From Carboxylicivirga linearis (GTDB lineage Bacteria > Bacteroidota > Bacteroidia > Bacteroidales > Marinilabiliaceae), in contig NZ_JAGUCO010000022.1 in assembly GCF_018271995.1 (NCBI RefSeq), positions 21,706 to 85,705 of the forward strand: a DNA stretch of 64,000 nt. Direction: 5' to 3'. This document shows positions 26,636 through 37,700 of this stretch, in pieces. The notes under the pieces were generated by a model that saw only the letters and a program-made list of their open reading frames with translations, did no database searches and had not been told where the DNA came from. Position 1 is the stretch's first letter, and each line of letters starts with the position of its first letter. Both the position numbers and the translations under genes were made by a program.

Positions 26636-29600
26636 ATGAAATGTAAATTACTACTAAGATTTTACCTGTTACTTCTGTTAGGCTTGATTATTAGTCAAGT
26701 GGCATGGGCACAGGATTTAGAAAAAGGAATCGTAAGAGTAAAATTAAATCCTACAAAGTTGACCTCTTTTGCAAAGCTTAAGTCAACTAAAAATGGAATT
26801 GAAACAGGGGTTGTAGCTTTTGATAAAATATCATCTAAAGTAAAAGCTTTTAATCTAAAAAGAGTATTCCCATATTCTGAGAAGTATGAAGAAAAGCACA
26901 AGCAATATGGCCTGGATTTATGGTATGAAGTTGAATATTCTGAAAACCTGGATCCAAATGACGTAGCCAAAGAATATGGTAAATTGTCTGAAATATCCAA
27001 TGCAGAGATTGTTCGGCCTGTTTCTTTTGGGGAAGCCAAACCAGTAAATATATACAGTGCTTCACAAGTTTCTGAAATGCCCTTTGATGATCCAAGATTA
27101 AATAAACAATGGCACTATAATAATGATGGATCGATCTTAGAAACTGCTGTTTCTGGAGCAGATATTAATTTGTTTGAGGCGTGGAAGACTCAAACCGGTT
27201 CGCCAGATGTAGTAGTGGCTATTATTGATGGAGGTATCGATTTGACTCATCCTGATTTAACAGATGCAGTTTGGGTAAATGAAACTGAATTGGATGGAGA
27301 AAATGGCGTTGATGATGACGGTAATGGATACGTAGATGATATCTATGGTTATAATTTTGCACTGGATCGATCTTCAGTTGATGCCCATTTTCATGGTACT
27401 CATGTAGCAGGTACGGTAGGTGCTATTAATAATAATGGTATTGGTGTTTCAGGTGTTGCCGGGGGAGATGGAATCAATCCAGGAACAAGATTAATGTCGT
27501 GTCAGATTATGACAGAGTCGGGAACAACAGGAGGAATGGCCGAAGCTCTGATTTATGCAGCTGATAACGGTGCAGTAATTGCACAGTGTTCGTGGGGGTG
27601 GACGAAGTCTGACTTTTATGAACAAGTGGTACTTGATGCAATTGATTACTTTGTAAAAGAAGCCGGATCGTATGCTGGAAGTCCAATGAAAGGAGGATTA
27701 GCAGTTTTTGCAGCTGGTAATGAAGGAGTGGATGAAAAGCTTTATCCTGCAGCTTATGAGTCTGTTATTGCTGTGGCGGCAATAGATTATTCTAATAAGA
27801 AAGCATCATATTCAACTTATGGTGATTGGGTAGATGTTACTGCTCCAGGAGGATATACAGGAGATGCAACCGAAGGAGGTGTATTAAGTACGTATCCTGG
27901 TGGTCAATATTCCAACCTAAATGGTACTTCTATGGCATGTCCTCATGTGTCAGGTATTGCAGCTTTGGTAGTGGCTGAATATGGAAGTAGTACTTTTACT
28001 GTTGATCTACTTAAAAGACATCTAATTACTTCAGTCCATGATATTGAACCATTTCTTACAGCCGATGTGTCAGGTAAGATGGGGAGTGGATTTATCGATG
28101 CAGCCTTAGCCTTACAGTCTGGTTCTGTAACAAAAACTCCATCAGCTGTTAATGATCTCTTAGTTCAAACTTCTCAGGATGAAGCCAAGATAGAATGGAG
28201 TATAGTTCCGGATGAAGACGATAAAATTGGTAGTAGTTATACATTATATTGGAGTAAAAATCCTTTTGACGCTGGCACATTATCATCAGCAGCATCTACT
28301 ATAATTAATCGTTACTTCAGTAATGTAGGCGATAAAGTAGAATATACATTAGAGAATCTGGATTCTAAAACTGAATATTATTTTGCCGTTAAGGCATTTG
28401 ATAGATGGGGTAATGAATCTGATTTATCGGATGTAGTGAAGGCAGCCACCAATAATGGACCAGCTATAAATGTATTACTTGATAATAGTGAAATAGCTAT
28501 TGATGAGTCAACTCAGTTTACTAATACCAGTATTGTTCAGTTGAATAATAATGACGAAGGATTATTAAAATGGAGTTCATATATTGGTTTAACAGGTACA
28601 GATTTAGAGAATTATAGCGAAGAAGTATTTCAACCAGTAAATGCTGATACTTATACTGGTAATGGTATTAAAGGGCAGTCGCTTATTTCCTATCCTAATA
28701 TAGAAGCTCCTGTTTCTATGTCTATGGATGATCGTCTAACCTATAACTCACAGGCTTCATATGTATACATAGGCGAAGATGATGTGTCTCTTACAAACTC
28801 TTCAGCAACTCGCTTTTATGTTAATAATGCTTTTAATGTTACTAATTTTTGGGTAGACCTTCATCTAAATCCTGAATTTGGTCCTGCCACAGTAGAGTTT
28901 TATAAAGGTTCTCAGATAACAGATGCACAGTTGATTACCTCTCAGAAGATTGAATCGGTAGGTGATTACCAAAGTGCCTACTATGTAAATATGGAAGAAC
29001 AGCTATACTTAGAAGCTGGAAATTATTATTGGGTTGTATTCCATACACCAGCAGGTAACCTTTATCCATTAGGTTTAACCAAAGAAAGTGAAGAATTTCA
29101 GTCAGATAATTGTTTGTTCAGTACAAACGGAGGTCAAAACTGGATGTTTGTTAATGATGTTTATGGTGATACAAATGACTGGATTTGGAAGCTTACTTTG
29201 CGAAGTTTAAATGCACATCTGGGTGATTACATAACACTTACACCTTCTGAAGGGGAATTATCAGGCAATAGCACACAGGATTTACAATTGGATGTAAATG
29301 CCGAGAAACTTATTGATGGTACTTACAGTGAAAATTTAGTATTTGCTTCTAATGATCCAGAAAATAAGATAGTTAAGAAATCTCTTCAGTTAAATGTTGA
29401 TGGTCATCACCCTGTATTAAAGTCTCAGTCAATTGTTGACTATGGAAATGTTTTTGTTGGTAAATCAAAAACCTACGAAATTGAAGTTGCCAATGAAGGC
29501 TATGCAGGTTATTACTTAAGCAAATGGGAAGTTTCATCCTCAGATCCTAATTTTATTGTTAATAAAGTAAGTGCTGATTATATACCGGCAAGGGATATAG

Positions 29601-32600
29601 CTACAATACAAATTATTTATAAACCCACATCTGCCGGATCTCATAGTGCACTGATCCAGATGAACAATGGTGCTTATAGCCATAGTTTTAAAGTTACCGG
29701 TGTTGCCGGAGACCCTGCTAAAATTAGTTTAACTCCTACTACATCTCATTTGGGATCCGGACTGACAATTGGTGAACCTGTTGATTCTATTTCATTCGAT
29801 ATTACTAATATTGGTAACTATCCACTGAATTATAGTATACCTGCTTTCTCTGGTGATTATGTTATTGAGGATCTGGATCGACCAGTTAATAATTTTGGAT
29901 ATACCTATAATTATGCTGTTGAACAGGGACCCGATTATACGGGTGAAATTCCGGCCTCTCATGGATGGGTTGATATGTCAGAATCTACTGGAGTCACAAA
30001 TATTAATGACCAATTGAAGGGGAGCGATTTTGCAGTACAGGTAGACTTAGGTTTTACATTCCCGTTTTATGATCGTTTTTACGATAAAGTTTGGGTGAAC
30101 GAACAAGGAGTGTTGATTTTTGAAGAAGATGGAAATTTAAGAATCAATAATAGCTTTCAAACCAGTCTGGATAGAATTCGTCCATTTGATATGATTTCAG
30201 CAGCCATGATGGATACAAAATTTGAGAGTGCTCAAACTGCGATCTATTACCAGAAATCAGATGGCGAGTTTAGAGTAGAATATAAATATCTAACTATTGG
30301 CAATCGATTTGTAGACCTGCAAATTGTACTAAAAGCCAGCGGTGATTTTGATGTTTTGTTTTATCAGGTTGAGAAAAATCAAAACGAATTGCCTGATTTT
30401 TTTGTAGGTATAACAGATAAAGTGAAAGGTGATCATGCTTATGCATCAAACAGTGATTATCAGTTAAGGTTTGCTGAAACAACAGATTACGGTCATTACT
30501 TCCATTTTAGCCATCCGGGGGAGAATATGGTTGTTGCAGCAGAAAATGCATTTGGTACATTGTTGCCAAACGAAACGCAAACAGTAACCTTGGCATTTAA
30601 TACAGAAAGTGCTTTGCAGGGTGATGTATTTCAGCGTGTTCCTATTATTAGTAATGATATTGATATGCCAATGTCGGTATTTGAGGTTACAGCTAATTTT
30701 ACTTCAGGAGGATCAGCTGAGTTATCAATGGCGAAAGATACCATTGACTTTGGTAATGTGTATAAGACTTCGGTACAGGAGTTACCATTACAAATTATTA
30801 ATAAAGGAACAGCTCAGGATCAAATAACCAGTATTGAGTTTTCTAATCCTATTTTTTCGACGACGGCTGAATTACCTTATACAGTTGGAGCCAGACAATC
30901 ATCGTATTTGCCCATTATATTGAATACCGATGCAGTTGCAACCCCTGAAGGTAAAGCTACAATAACACTTGCCAGTGGTAAGGTATTGGTTGCTGCACTG
31001 AGCGCCAATGTTGAGGAGAATCCAATTATTGAGGTTAGTCCAGTAGAAGGCTATAACAAATCTATCGATGCTCGTACCTATACTGATGTAGATGTCACCA
31101 TAACTAATAGTGGTTTAGGTGATTTGGAAATGGCAGTTATACCAAATGAATGGTGTTACCCATTAAGTGAGAATGTGAGTGGTGGAGAAATTTCTGACTA
31201 CGAGTATACTTATTCAAAGGGGAATGGTGCCGGATGGATCGATATATTAGATATTGCAGCAGACTCTAATTTACGAGACTTCTTTTGGTCAAGAACAGCG
31301 TCAGGGGTATATAAGACACTTGAGTTGCCAAAAGCCTTTAAATTTTATGGTAAAGAGATTGATAAAATTTATGTTGCAGCAACAGGATGGTTATGTGTGG
31401 AAGAGCCTGTTGAGATGTCAAGTATTTTTGATTTTCCTCACGATTTTCCTAATGAGGATATGTTTCATGGAGTAATTGCACCAATGGCAGGTTTACATTC
31501 CAATGCATCACTGACAACAGCCAAAGATGCAGGTATTTACTATCATGCCTTTGATGATAAATTTGTGATTACATATAATAAGTATGTTGATATGACCAGT
31601 ATGAGTAGACCATATGATTTTCAGGTGGTATTATATTATAATGGCCGTATTGACTTTAACTATCGCAACTTCAATACTATTAAAGCTTACGGAATCATTG
31701 GCGTAGAAAGTCCTGATGATAAGCAAGGTGTTATTATACATCATGATTTATTTATGGGTACTTACGATCCGTTTTCGTATACCTTGTTTCCTGTAAAGAC
31801 AGAATCTATTTCTGCACAATCATCAGAAGTTGTTAAGCTACGACTCGATGCAAATAGTTTGTATGATGGAAGCTATCACTACGATGTTAAGATTAAAAAC
31901 AATTCTGTAGATCAACCATTGGTTCAACTTCCTATAGATTTGACTGTATTGGGGAAACCTGAATTGGTAGCTGAAAATATAAATGACCAGGTGTGGTATG
32001 TTGCTGATTCGGTATATGTTCAAAAATTTAAAATAAAAAATACAGGAACCAAAGCTATTGAATTGTCTGGTGCGATCACAACAGCTAGCAGTGACTTAAA
32101 AGTTGAGTTTTATTATCCTGCCGGTGGCTCCGGACCTAATATCTATAAGGAAGGTTATGTGCGTTTAGATCAATTTGTTGGTGATCAGATATTGACTACA
32201 CCATTCTTTGGTGATCCTATTGTGATTGCTGATGGAAAGAAAATGGAACCCGGCGTTGAGTGGATTTGTTATGTAACTTATTCTCCTGCACAACCAGGCT
32301 CATCTACTGCTACCACAGTAATAAATGATATAAATGATCAACCGGTTCTAACATGGACTGCTAATCTTAGTAGTGCATTACCTCCAGTGGCTACTGTTGG
32401 TAGCGATGTTATTGTGTTGGCTGATAATGCAAATCATACAGAAACGCGAACCTTAAAAGTTGGTAACATTGAAGGTGCCAGTGAGCTGGAGTGGACTGCA
32501 GAATTGAAGTTTATCAGAGGAAGAAAAGTGCCTGAGACCGTTTATGAGTCTGTTTCAACAACCAGTATGAATGTACTTCTTTCGGAGCCTAATAGCGGAA

Positions 32601-34165
32601 CAAAGGATAATACAAACGCAAGTTTAAAGTCAACAGAGAGCTATAACCGAACGTTAGAACATAACTCCAGAACATTAGTAGATAACTGGTTAGGATTTGG
32701 TTTTGATAAGGCTTTTACATCAGCTACTAAATTTACTGTTCCTGAGACTGGATTTACGCTGTCACATATTGAAACATGGTACAGATTCGAAAATCAATTA
32801 GAAGGTACTTTGTATGTTGAGATACTGGCAGGTGGATCAATAGATAAGGCCAGCGTAGTAGCCAAAGGTTCTTTAGCTTATAAAGAAGATGAGTCTGGCG
32901 ATATTGGTAAATTCTTTACCATACCACTAGATAACCCAACTTATCTTTATCCTTCTGAAGATTTTTATGTTGTGATACATTATCCTTTAGGAGTCAGCAA
33001 TGCACAGGGTATTGTAAATGATTATGCAGAAGCTGAGCCTGATCGTTATTATTATCAGTATGATGGAGAATGGTTTGATTTGTATGCCGATCCTCAATTC
33101 TACGATAATGCCTTTATGGTAAAAGCACATGAAGAAGTATTTGAAGAAAAAACCTGGGTTTCAATTAACAATCTATCAGGTAGTATTACAAAAGGTGAAT
33201 CATTTGATATCTCGCTTGATTTCAATGCTGCAAATGTTCAGGAGTATGATAATTCAGCTGAATTAACTTTGCATACAAATGACCCTCTTAATAAGCAACT
33301 GTCTGTTAACCTTTATCTGTTAATGAATAAAGGGCCACAGATAGAGCTTGCCCAAGGTCTGACAGTAGTTGAGGAAAATGATACTTCAGTTCTTCGCTAC
33401 GAGATAAAAGACATGGAAGGGGACCCATACACCGTTGAGTTAGCTAATGAATTGGAATGGGCTCAAATAACGAAAAATGAAGATGGAGTATTGGAAATAA
33501 CCCTCACTCCGGATTATTATGCACAAGGTTTCCATGATTTACAATTAGTTGGAGTTGATGAACATGGCGAAGAATCAAGTTATGTTACAACAGTGGAAGT
33601 GGTTAATGTAAACCGTGAACCGATATTTACCAACGGGGTGCTTAAAGATACAATAATGGTTATTGAGTATGGAGCGCAGGAGGTTCTTTTTGAAGAATGG
33701 ATTATGGATCCTGACCCAGATGTTGTTCAATATAACATTGCTGTGGATAATGAAGATGTTTTAGATTTATTCATTGGTGATGAAGGGGTAATATTAACTC
33801 CATTAACTATTGGAGTTGTAAACGTAACCATTTCTGCTGTGGATGAACATGGGGCAAAGCTATCAGGTACATATACCATAACCGTTAAAAATAGAACAGG
33901 TATAGATGATTTACAATCTGGTGGTTTGGATATTTACCCAAATCCTGCAAGTGAATTAATAAATATTGAATGGAATAAGAATCTATCCGGAGATACAAGA
34001 ATAAACCTATTAAGTATTGATGGATCAATTGTTCAGTCGGTTAATATTGATGTGATGGGTGCTGGTAACTATACATTTAATGTAGCTGATTTACCAAATG
34101 GTATTTACATCATTGAGATAGTATCCGGAGCAGAAAATTATTCTAAAAAAATAATCAAACAATAA
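26636..34165 (+). CDS. Giant T9SS-secreted subtilisin-family (S8) protease, module copy 2a (2509 aa)
   Basis: A signal peptide (1-25, cut after VAWA) is followed by a propeptide (about 27-165, KGIVRVKLN, ending in VVRP-like strands). The S8 catalytic domain (about 165-495) has Asp198 in IIDGGIDLTHPDL, His253 in HGTHVAGT, Asn362 in FAAGNEG and Ser432 in NGTSMACPHVSG. A fibronectin-III-like domain covers about 500-605 (ending AFDRWGNESDLSD). Next comes an approximately 1600-residue array of ASH-like domains (VDYGNVFVGKSKTYEIEVANEG and relatives) and nidogen-like sandwiches (LGFTFPFYDRFYDKVWVNEQG). A cadherin/dystroglycan-like pair occupies about 2220-2415, and a T9SS sorting domain is at 2420-2509 (LDIYPNPASELI, ADLPNGIYIIEIV). 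All triad residues are present, so it should be active at the cell surface. It shares domain order with the proteases at 1 and 34798 and is closest to the latter. Confidence 0.95.
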   Translation: MKCKLLLRFYLLLLLGLIISQVAWAQDLEKGIVRVKLNPTKLTSFAKLKSTKNGIETGVVAFDKISSKVKAFNLKRVFPYSEKYEEKHKQYGLDLWYEVEYSENLDPNDVAKEYGKLSEISNAEIVRPVSFGEAKPVNIYSASQVSEMPFDDPRLNKQWHYNNDGSILETAVSGADINLFEAWKTQTGSPDVVVAIIDGGIDLTHPDLTDAVWVNETELDGENGVDDDGNGYVDDIYGYNFALDRSSVDAHFHGTHVAGTVGAINNNGIGVSGVAGGDGINPGTRLMSCQIMTESGTTGGMAEALIYAADNGAVIAQCSWGWTKSDFYEQVVLDAIDYFVKEAGSYAGSPMKGGLAVFAAGNEGVDEKLYPAAYESVIAVAAIDYSNKKASYSTYGDWVDVTAPGGYTGDATEGGVLSTYPGGQYSNLNGTSMACPHVSGIAALVVAEYGSSTFTVDLLKRHLITSVHDIEPFLTADVSGKMGSGFIDAALALQSGSVTKTPSAVNDLLVQTSQDEAKIEWSIVPDEDDKIGSSYTLYWSKNPFDAGTLSSAASTIINRYFSNVGDKVEYTLENLDSKTEYYFAVKAFDRWGNESDLSDVVKAATNNGPAINVLLDNSEIAIDESTQFTNTSIVQLNNNDEGLLKWSSYIGLTGTDLENYSEEVFQPVNADTYTGNGIKGQSLISYPNIEAPVSMSMDDRLTYNSQASYVYIGEDDVSLTNSSATRFYVNNAFNVTNFWVDLHLNPEFGPATVEFYKGSQITDAQLITSQKIESVGDYQSAYYVNMEEQLYLEAGNYYWVVFHTPAGNLYPLGLTKESEEFQSDNCLFSTNGGQNWMFVNDVYGDTNDWIWKLTLRSLNAHLGDYITLTPSEGELSGNSTQDLQLDVNAEKLIDGTYSENLVFASNDPENKIVKKSLQLNVDGHHPVLKSQSIVDYGNVFVGKSKTYEIEVANEGYAGYYLSKWEVSSSDPNFIVNKVSADYIPARDIATIQIIYKPTSAGSHSALIQMNNGAYSHSFKVTGVAGDPAKISLTPTTSHLGSGLTIGEPVDSISFDITNIGNYPLNYSIPAFSGDYVIEDLDRPVNNFGYTYNYAVEQGPDYTGEIPASHGWVDMSESTGVTNINDQLKGSDFAVQVDLGFTFPFYDRFYDKVWVNEQGVLIFEEDGNLRINNSFQTSLDRIRPFDMISAAMMDTKFESAQTAIYYQKSDGEFRVEYKYLTIGNRFVDLQIVLKASGDFDVLFYQVEKNQNELPDFFVGITDKVKGDHAYASNSDYQLRFAETTDYGHYFHFSHPGENMVVAAENAFGTLLPNETQTVTLAFNTESALQGDVFQRVPIISNDIDMPMSVFEVTANFTSGGSAELSMAKDTIDFGNVYKTSVQELPLQIINKGTAQDQITSIEFSNPIFSTTAELPYTVGARQSSYLPIILNTDAVATPEGKATITLASGKVLVAALSANVEENPIIEVSPVEGYNKSIDARTYTDVDVTITNSGLGDLEMAVIPNEWCYPLSENVSGGEISDYEYTYSKGNGAGWIDILDIAADSNLRDFFWSRTASGVYKTLELPKAFKFYGKEIDKIYVAATGWLCVEEPVEMSSIFDFPHDFPNEDMFHGVIAPMAGLHSNASLTTAKDAGIYYHAFDDKFVITYNKYVDMTSMSRPYDFQVVLYYNGRIDFNYRNFNTIKAYGIIGVESPDDKQGVIIHHDLFMGTYDPFSYTLFPVKTESISAQSSEVVKLRLDANSLYDGSYHYDVKIKNNSVDQPLVQLPIDLTVLGKPELVAENINDQVWYVADSVYVQKFKIKNTGTKAIELSGAITTASSDLKVEFYYPAGGSGPNIYKEGYVRLDQFVGDQILTTPFFGDPIVIADGKKMEPGVEWICYVTYSPAQPGSSTATTVINDINDQPVLTWTANLSSALPPVATVGSDVIVLADNANHTETRTLKVGNIEGASELEWTAELKFIRGRKVPETVYESVSTTSMNVLLSEPNSGTKDNTNASLKSTESYNRTLEHNSRTLVDNWLGFGFDKAFTSATKFTVPETGFTLSHIETWYRFENQLEGTLYVEILAGGSIDKASVVAKGSLAYKEDESGDIGKFFTIPLDNPTYLYPSEDFYVVIHYPLGVSNAQGIVNDYAEAEPDRYYYQYDGEWFDLYADPQFYDNAFMVKAHEEVFEEKTWVSINNLSGSITKGESFDISLDFNAANVQEYDNSAELTLHTNDPLNKQLSVNLYLLMNKGPQIELAQGLTVVEENDTSVLRYEIKDMEGDPYTVELANELEWAQITKNEDGVLEITLTPDYYAQGFHDLQLVGVDEHGEESSYVTTVEVVNVNREPIFTNGVLKDTIMVIEYGAQEVLFEEWIMDPDPDVVQYNIAVDNEDVLDLFIGDEGVILTPLTIGVVNVTISAVDEHGAKLSGTYTITVKNRTGIDDLQSGGLDIYPNPASELINIEWNKNLSGDTRINLLSIDGSIVQSVNIDVMGAGNYTFNVADLPNGIYIIEIVSGAENYSKKIIKQ

Positions 34166-34184
34166 GTAATAAAAGAATAGTCTG

Positions 34185-34207
34185 TGCAAAGCCGTTAAGG
34201 CTTTGCA
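34185..34207 (+). terminator. Perfect 9-bp hairpin after second protease
   Basis: TGCAAAGCC, loop GTTAA, GGCTTTGCA forms a perfect stem 20 bases after the protease stop codon and 22 bases before the lipoprotein start. There is no T-run. Like 7054-7082 it may be an mRNA processing or stability hairpin that lets some transcription continue downstream. Confidence 0.55.
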
Positions 34208-34229
34208 TGGGCTCTAACATTATAGCATC

Positions 34230-34655
34230 ATGAAGAACATAGTAAAAATTTTGAGTATTTCGTTGCTTATTACAAGCCTACTATCTGCTTGTGGAAAAGA
34301 GGAAGAATCAGCTGATTTGACAAAACCCACAGCAGTTATAACTCTAGACAGAGATAACCATTTTTTTTCGCCAATGTCATCCATTGTAATAAATGGATCA
34401 TTTAGTGATAACAAAGAATTAAAAGAATGTCAGGTAACCATTTCTTCACTTAAATCATCCAGAGGTTTTGATCTGGATTGGGAGCCGGAAACATATAAAA
34501 TTCCATTAAGCGGAACTGAAATGACTATTACAGGTCAACAGATCTTTACAATTATACCTGTAGATATTAAATATGGTGAGTATCAAATAACATTTAAAGT
34601 ATTGGATACCTCTGATAACTACAATTTTTATACGCAAGATATTGTAATCCAGTAG
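34230..34655 (+). CDS. Small surface lipoprotein (DUF4625-like), module copy 2
   Basis: This 141-residue lipoprotein has a signal peptide ending in LLSAC, then GKEEESAD: the K-(D/E)2 surface-export pattern again. The mature Ig-like domain follows the same strand order as the protein at 9696: LTKPTAVITL, then GSFSDNKELKECQVTISSL, a DLDWEPE turn, and a YQITFKVLDTSDNYNFYTQDIVIQ end. The two are paralogues with conserved KECQV/NECAV and DxS-xNY features. It lies between two giant subtilases, 64 bp after one and 142 bp before the other. The repeated pairing suggests the lipoprotein works with the protease, for example by holding it at the surface or restraining it, but the sequence does not prove this. 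Confidence 0.8.
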   Translation: MKNIVKILSISLLITSLLSACGKEEESADLTKPTAVITLDRDNHFFSPMSSIVINGSFSDNKELKECQVTISSLKSSRGFDLDWEPETYKIPLSGTEMTITGQQIFTIIPVDIKYGEYQITFKVLDTSDNYNFYTQDIVIQ

Positions 34656-34797
34656 TTCTAATTAGGATTATAATTGTTTGCGATCATTTATAATCTTTTA
34701 AAATCAATACCGGGATTGTAGGGAAGAAAACACCTTTTCTATAAGCAGTTCTGTCTATTTGTTGCTGTAAATAAATGGAAAATCAATTTAGTACATA

Positions 34798-37700
34798 ATG
34801 AATAAATATATACATAAGTTTCTCATAGCATTATTTATAATTGTTGGTGTGTCAGGGGAAATCCTTGCTCAGAATTACATTGACGGTAAAAAAAAGGGTG
34901 CTATTCGTGTTAAAATGAATGCTACTCTTCAAGCTAGTTTAAAGAGTATAAAATCAACCCGGAAAGGGGTAGAAACGGGTATTGTACCGTTTGATGCTGT
35001 CTCTAATCAGGTTTCAGCGAAAGAAATGAAACGTGTTTTTCGTTTTTCACCTAAGTTTGAAGAACGTCATCAGGCAAGTGGACTTCATTTATGGTATGAA
35101 ATTGAATTTGATCCAACACTTGACCCCAAAGAGGTAGCTAAGCAATACGCGCAGCTTGATGAAGTAAAAGTAGCAACTGTTATACCGCAGGTTACGCTAA
35201 TAGGCTCAGAAGCAATTGTTAATTCATCTGTATCAAGCACTGAATCAACATTTAATGATCCCCTTTTGGGTGATCAGTGGCACTATAATAACGATGGATC
35301 CCAGTCGTGGGCAGAAGCCGGAGCTGATATAAATTTAGCTAAGGCATGGGAAATCGAAACCGGTTCATCCGATGTAATTGTGGCTATTATTGATGGTGGA
35401 ATAAATGTAGAACATCCTGACTTAATAGATGCTTTGTGGACCAATGATGCCGAGCTTAATGGTATTGAGGGCATTGATGATGATGGTAACGGGTTTGTTG
35501 ATGATATATACGGATATAACTTTGTCTTAGGACAGGGTAACATAACAACGCATTATCATGGTACGCATGTGGCCGGTACAGTTGGAGCGGTCAATAATAA
35601 TCAAGAAGGTGTTGCTGGTATTGCTGGTGGTAATGGATCCAATCTAGGTGTTCGGTTAATGTCCTGTCAGATATTTACAGAAGAAGGTGGAGCTGGCGGT
35701 TATGCTGAAGCCATTGTTTATGCTGCCGATATGGGTGCTGTTATAGGCCAAAACTCCTGGGGATGGAGTACCGATGGAGCCTATGATCAAGCTGTGCTTG
35801 ATGCTATTGATTATTTCAATGCTAATGCAGGTTCGTATGCAGGAAGTCCGATGAAAGGCGGTGTATCCATTTTTGCTGCCGGTAACCTTGGCTATGAATT
35901 AGATATTTACCCTGCTGCTTATGAACCATGTATTGCGGTTGCAGCTATGGGGCCTGATTTTAAAAAAGCTCCATATTCTGTTTTTGCTGATTGGGTAGAT
36001 GTAACCGCACCTGGAGGGAATGCAAGTTTAGCAAAAGAAGCTCAGGTATTGAGCACCTATAGTAGTGCTTATGGATACCTGCAAGGTACTTCAATGGCAT
36101 GTCCTCATGTTTCAGGAATTGCAGCTTTGGTAGTGTCAAAATTTAAAGCTGATGAATTTACTGCTGATCAGTTAAAACAACATTTGCTAACTTCGGTTCA
36201 TGATATAAATCCATATCTAACAGATCTTACCACGGGGAAGATGGGTAATGGATATATTGATGCCTATTTGGCCCTACAATCAGGAGATCCATCTATTGTA
36301 CCCAATGCTGTAACAGATTTAAGTGTAGAGACGGCGCAGGATTTTGCAACTTTTTTCTGGTCGGTACCAGTCGATGCAGATGATGAAAAGGCAGTAAGTT
36401 ATAACCTGTATTGGAGTAAAGAACCTTTTACTGAAGCAAATATACAAGCTGCAGGATCGAAGGTAGTTAATGAATTTTATGCAAATGTTGGTGATCAGGT
36501 AACTCATACCATCGAAGGTTTAGATGCTCAAACAACTTATTATTTTGCCATTAAAGCATTTGATCGTTGGGGCAACGGCTCATCTCTATCAAACGTTATC
36601 TCAGTTGCTACTAATAACGGACCTGAAATAACAATGGGTAACCCATTGGAATTTGATATTGATGTACAGTCAAATCCTATTTCTAATCAGATATTTACTT
36701 TCGAAAATACAGGTGAAGGGGTATTGAACTGGCAGGCTCATCTAGGATTGGATACATTGTCATTAACTCCTTTTACTACTAAGCAGGTTACCTATCCAGC
36801 GTTTGATAATGCTCCTGTATTAACTGGGGTTGGTGCTGATGATATCATTGTTGATGGTTTGGTGGCTGCTCCATCTTATGAGAGTATTGATGAGCGATTA
36901 AGATATGTAGAATACTCTACCAATGCTACTAAACGAATTGGAGAGAATGATACAACTATTACCAATTCTGCTGCTACATGGTATAAGGTTGATAATGACG
37001 AAGGATTTAATTTAACAAATATGTGGCTTAACCTTCAGGTTGATCCGCAAACCGGACCTATTGTTATCGAAATTTGGAAAGGTTCTGTATTAAAAGATGC
37101 TACTCTGTTATCGGCTCAGAATTATTTGACAAAAACAGCCTTTTGGACTTCTCATTATATTGAGTTGGAGGAACAGATTAATTTCGAAAAAGGTGATGTG
37201 TTTTGGGTAGTAGTGCATATTCCTTCCGGTAATTTATATCCGTTAGGTATTGCGGAAGAGGATTCGGATGAATATTCAGAGCGTTGTTTTATCAGTTTCA
37301 ATGGAGGTAGTTCCTGGTCACCGTTGGCTGCAGAAATTAACAAAGATATTTATGTATGGTCCTGGGTGATGCGAAGCAGCATGAATGACCTGGGTGAATA
37401 CATTACTCTTTCTCCACAGGATGGTGTTTTAACCAGTGGTAGTTCGCAGGATATAGCTCTTGAAATAAATGCTGATAACTTGATTGATGGTTATTATGAA
37501 GACAACCTGGTGGTGATCTCGAATGATCCGGCTAATAAGGTGGCACGAGGTAAAATTAAATTTAATGTAACCGGGCATCAACCTATATTGTCTTCTTCTA
37601 AAACAGTTGATTTTGGGAATGTTTTTGTTGGAGATTCTAAAACATTAGATATACAAATTGTTAATAAGGGACTTAGAGGTTATCAGTTACTGGAAGATGG

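Noticed and set aside
34185..34207. Riboswitch between protease and lipoprotein
   Set aside because: Only a single short hairpin is present; there is no conserved multi-stem core of any riboswitch class I know.
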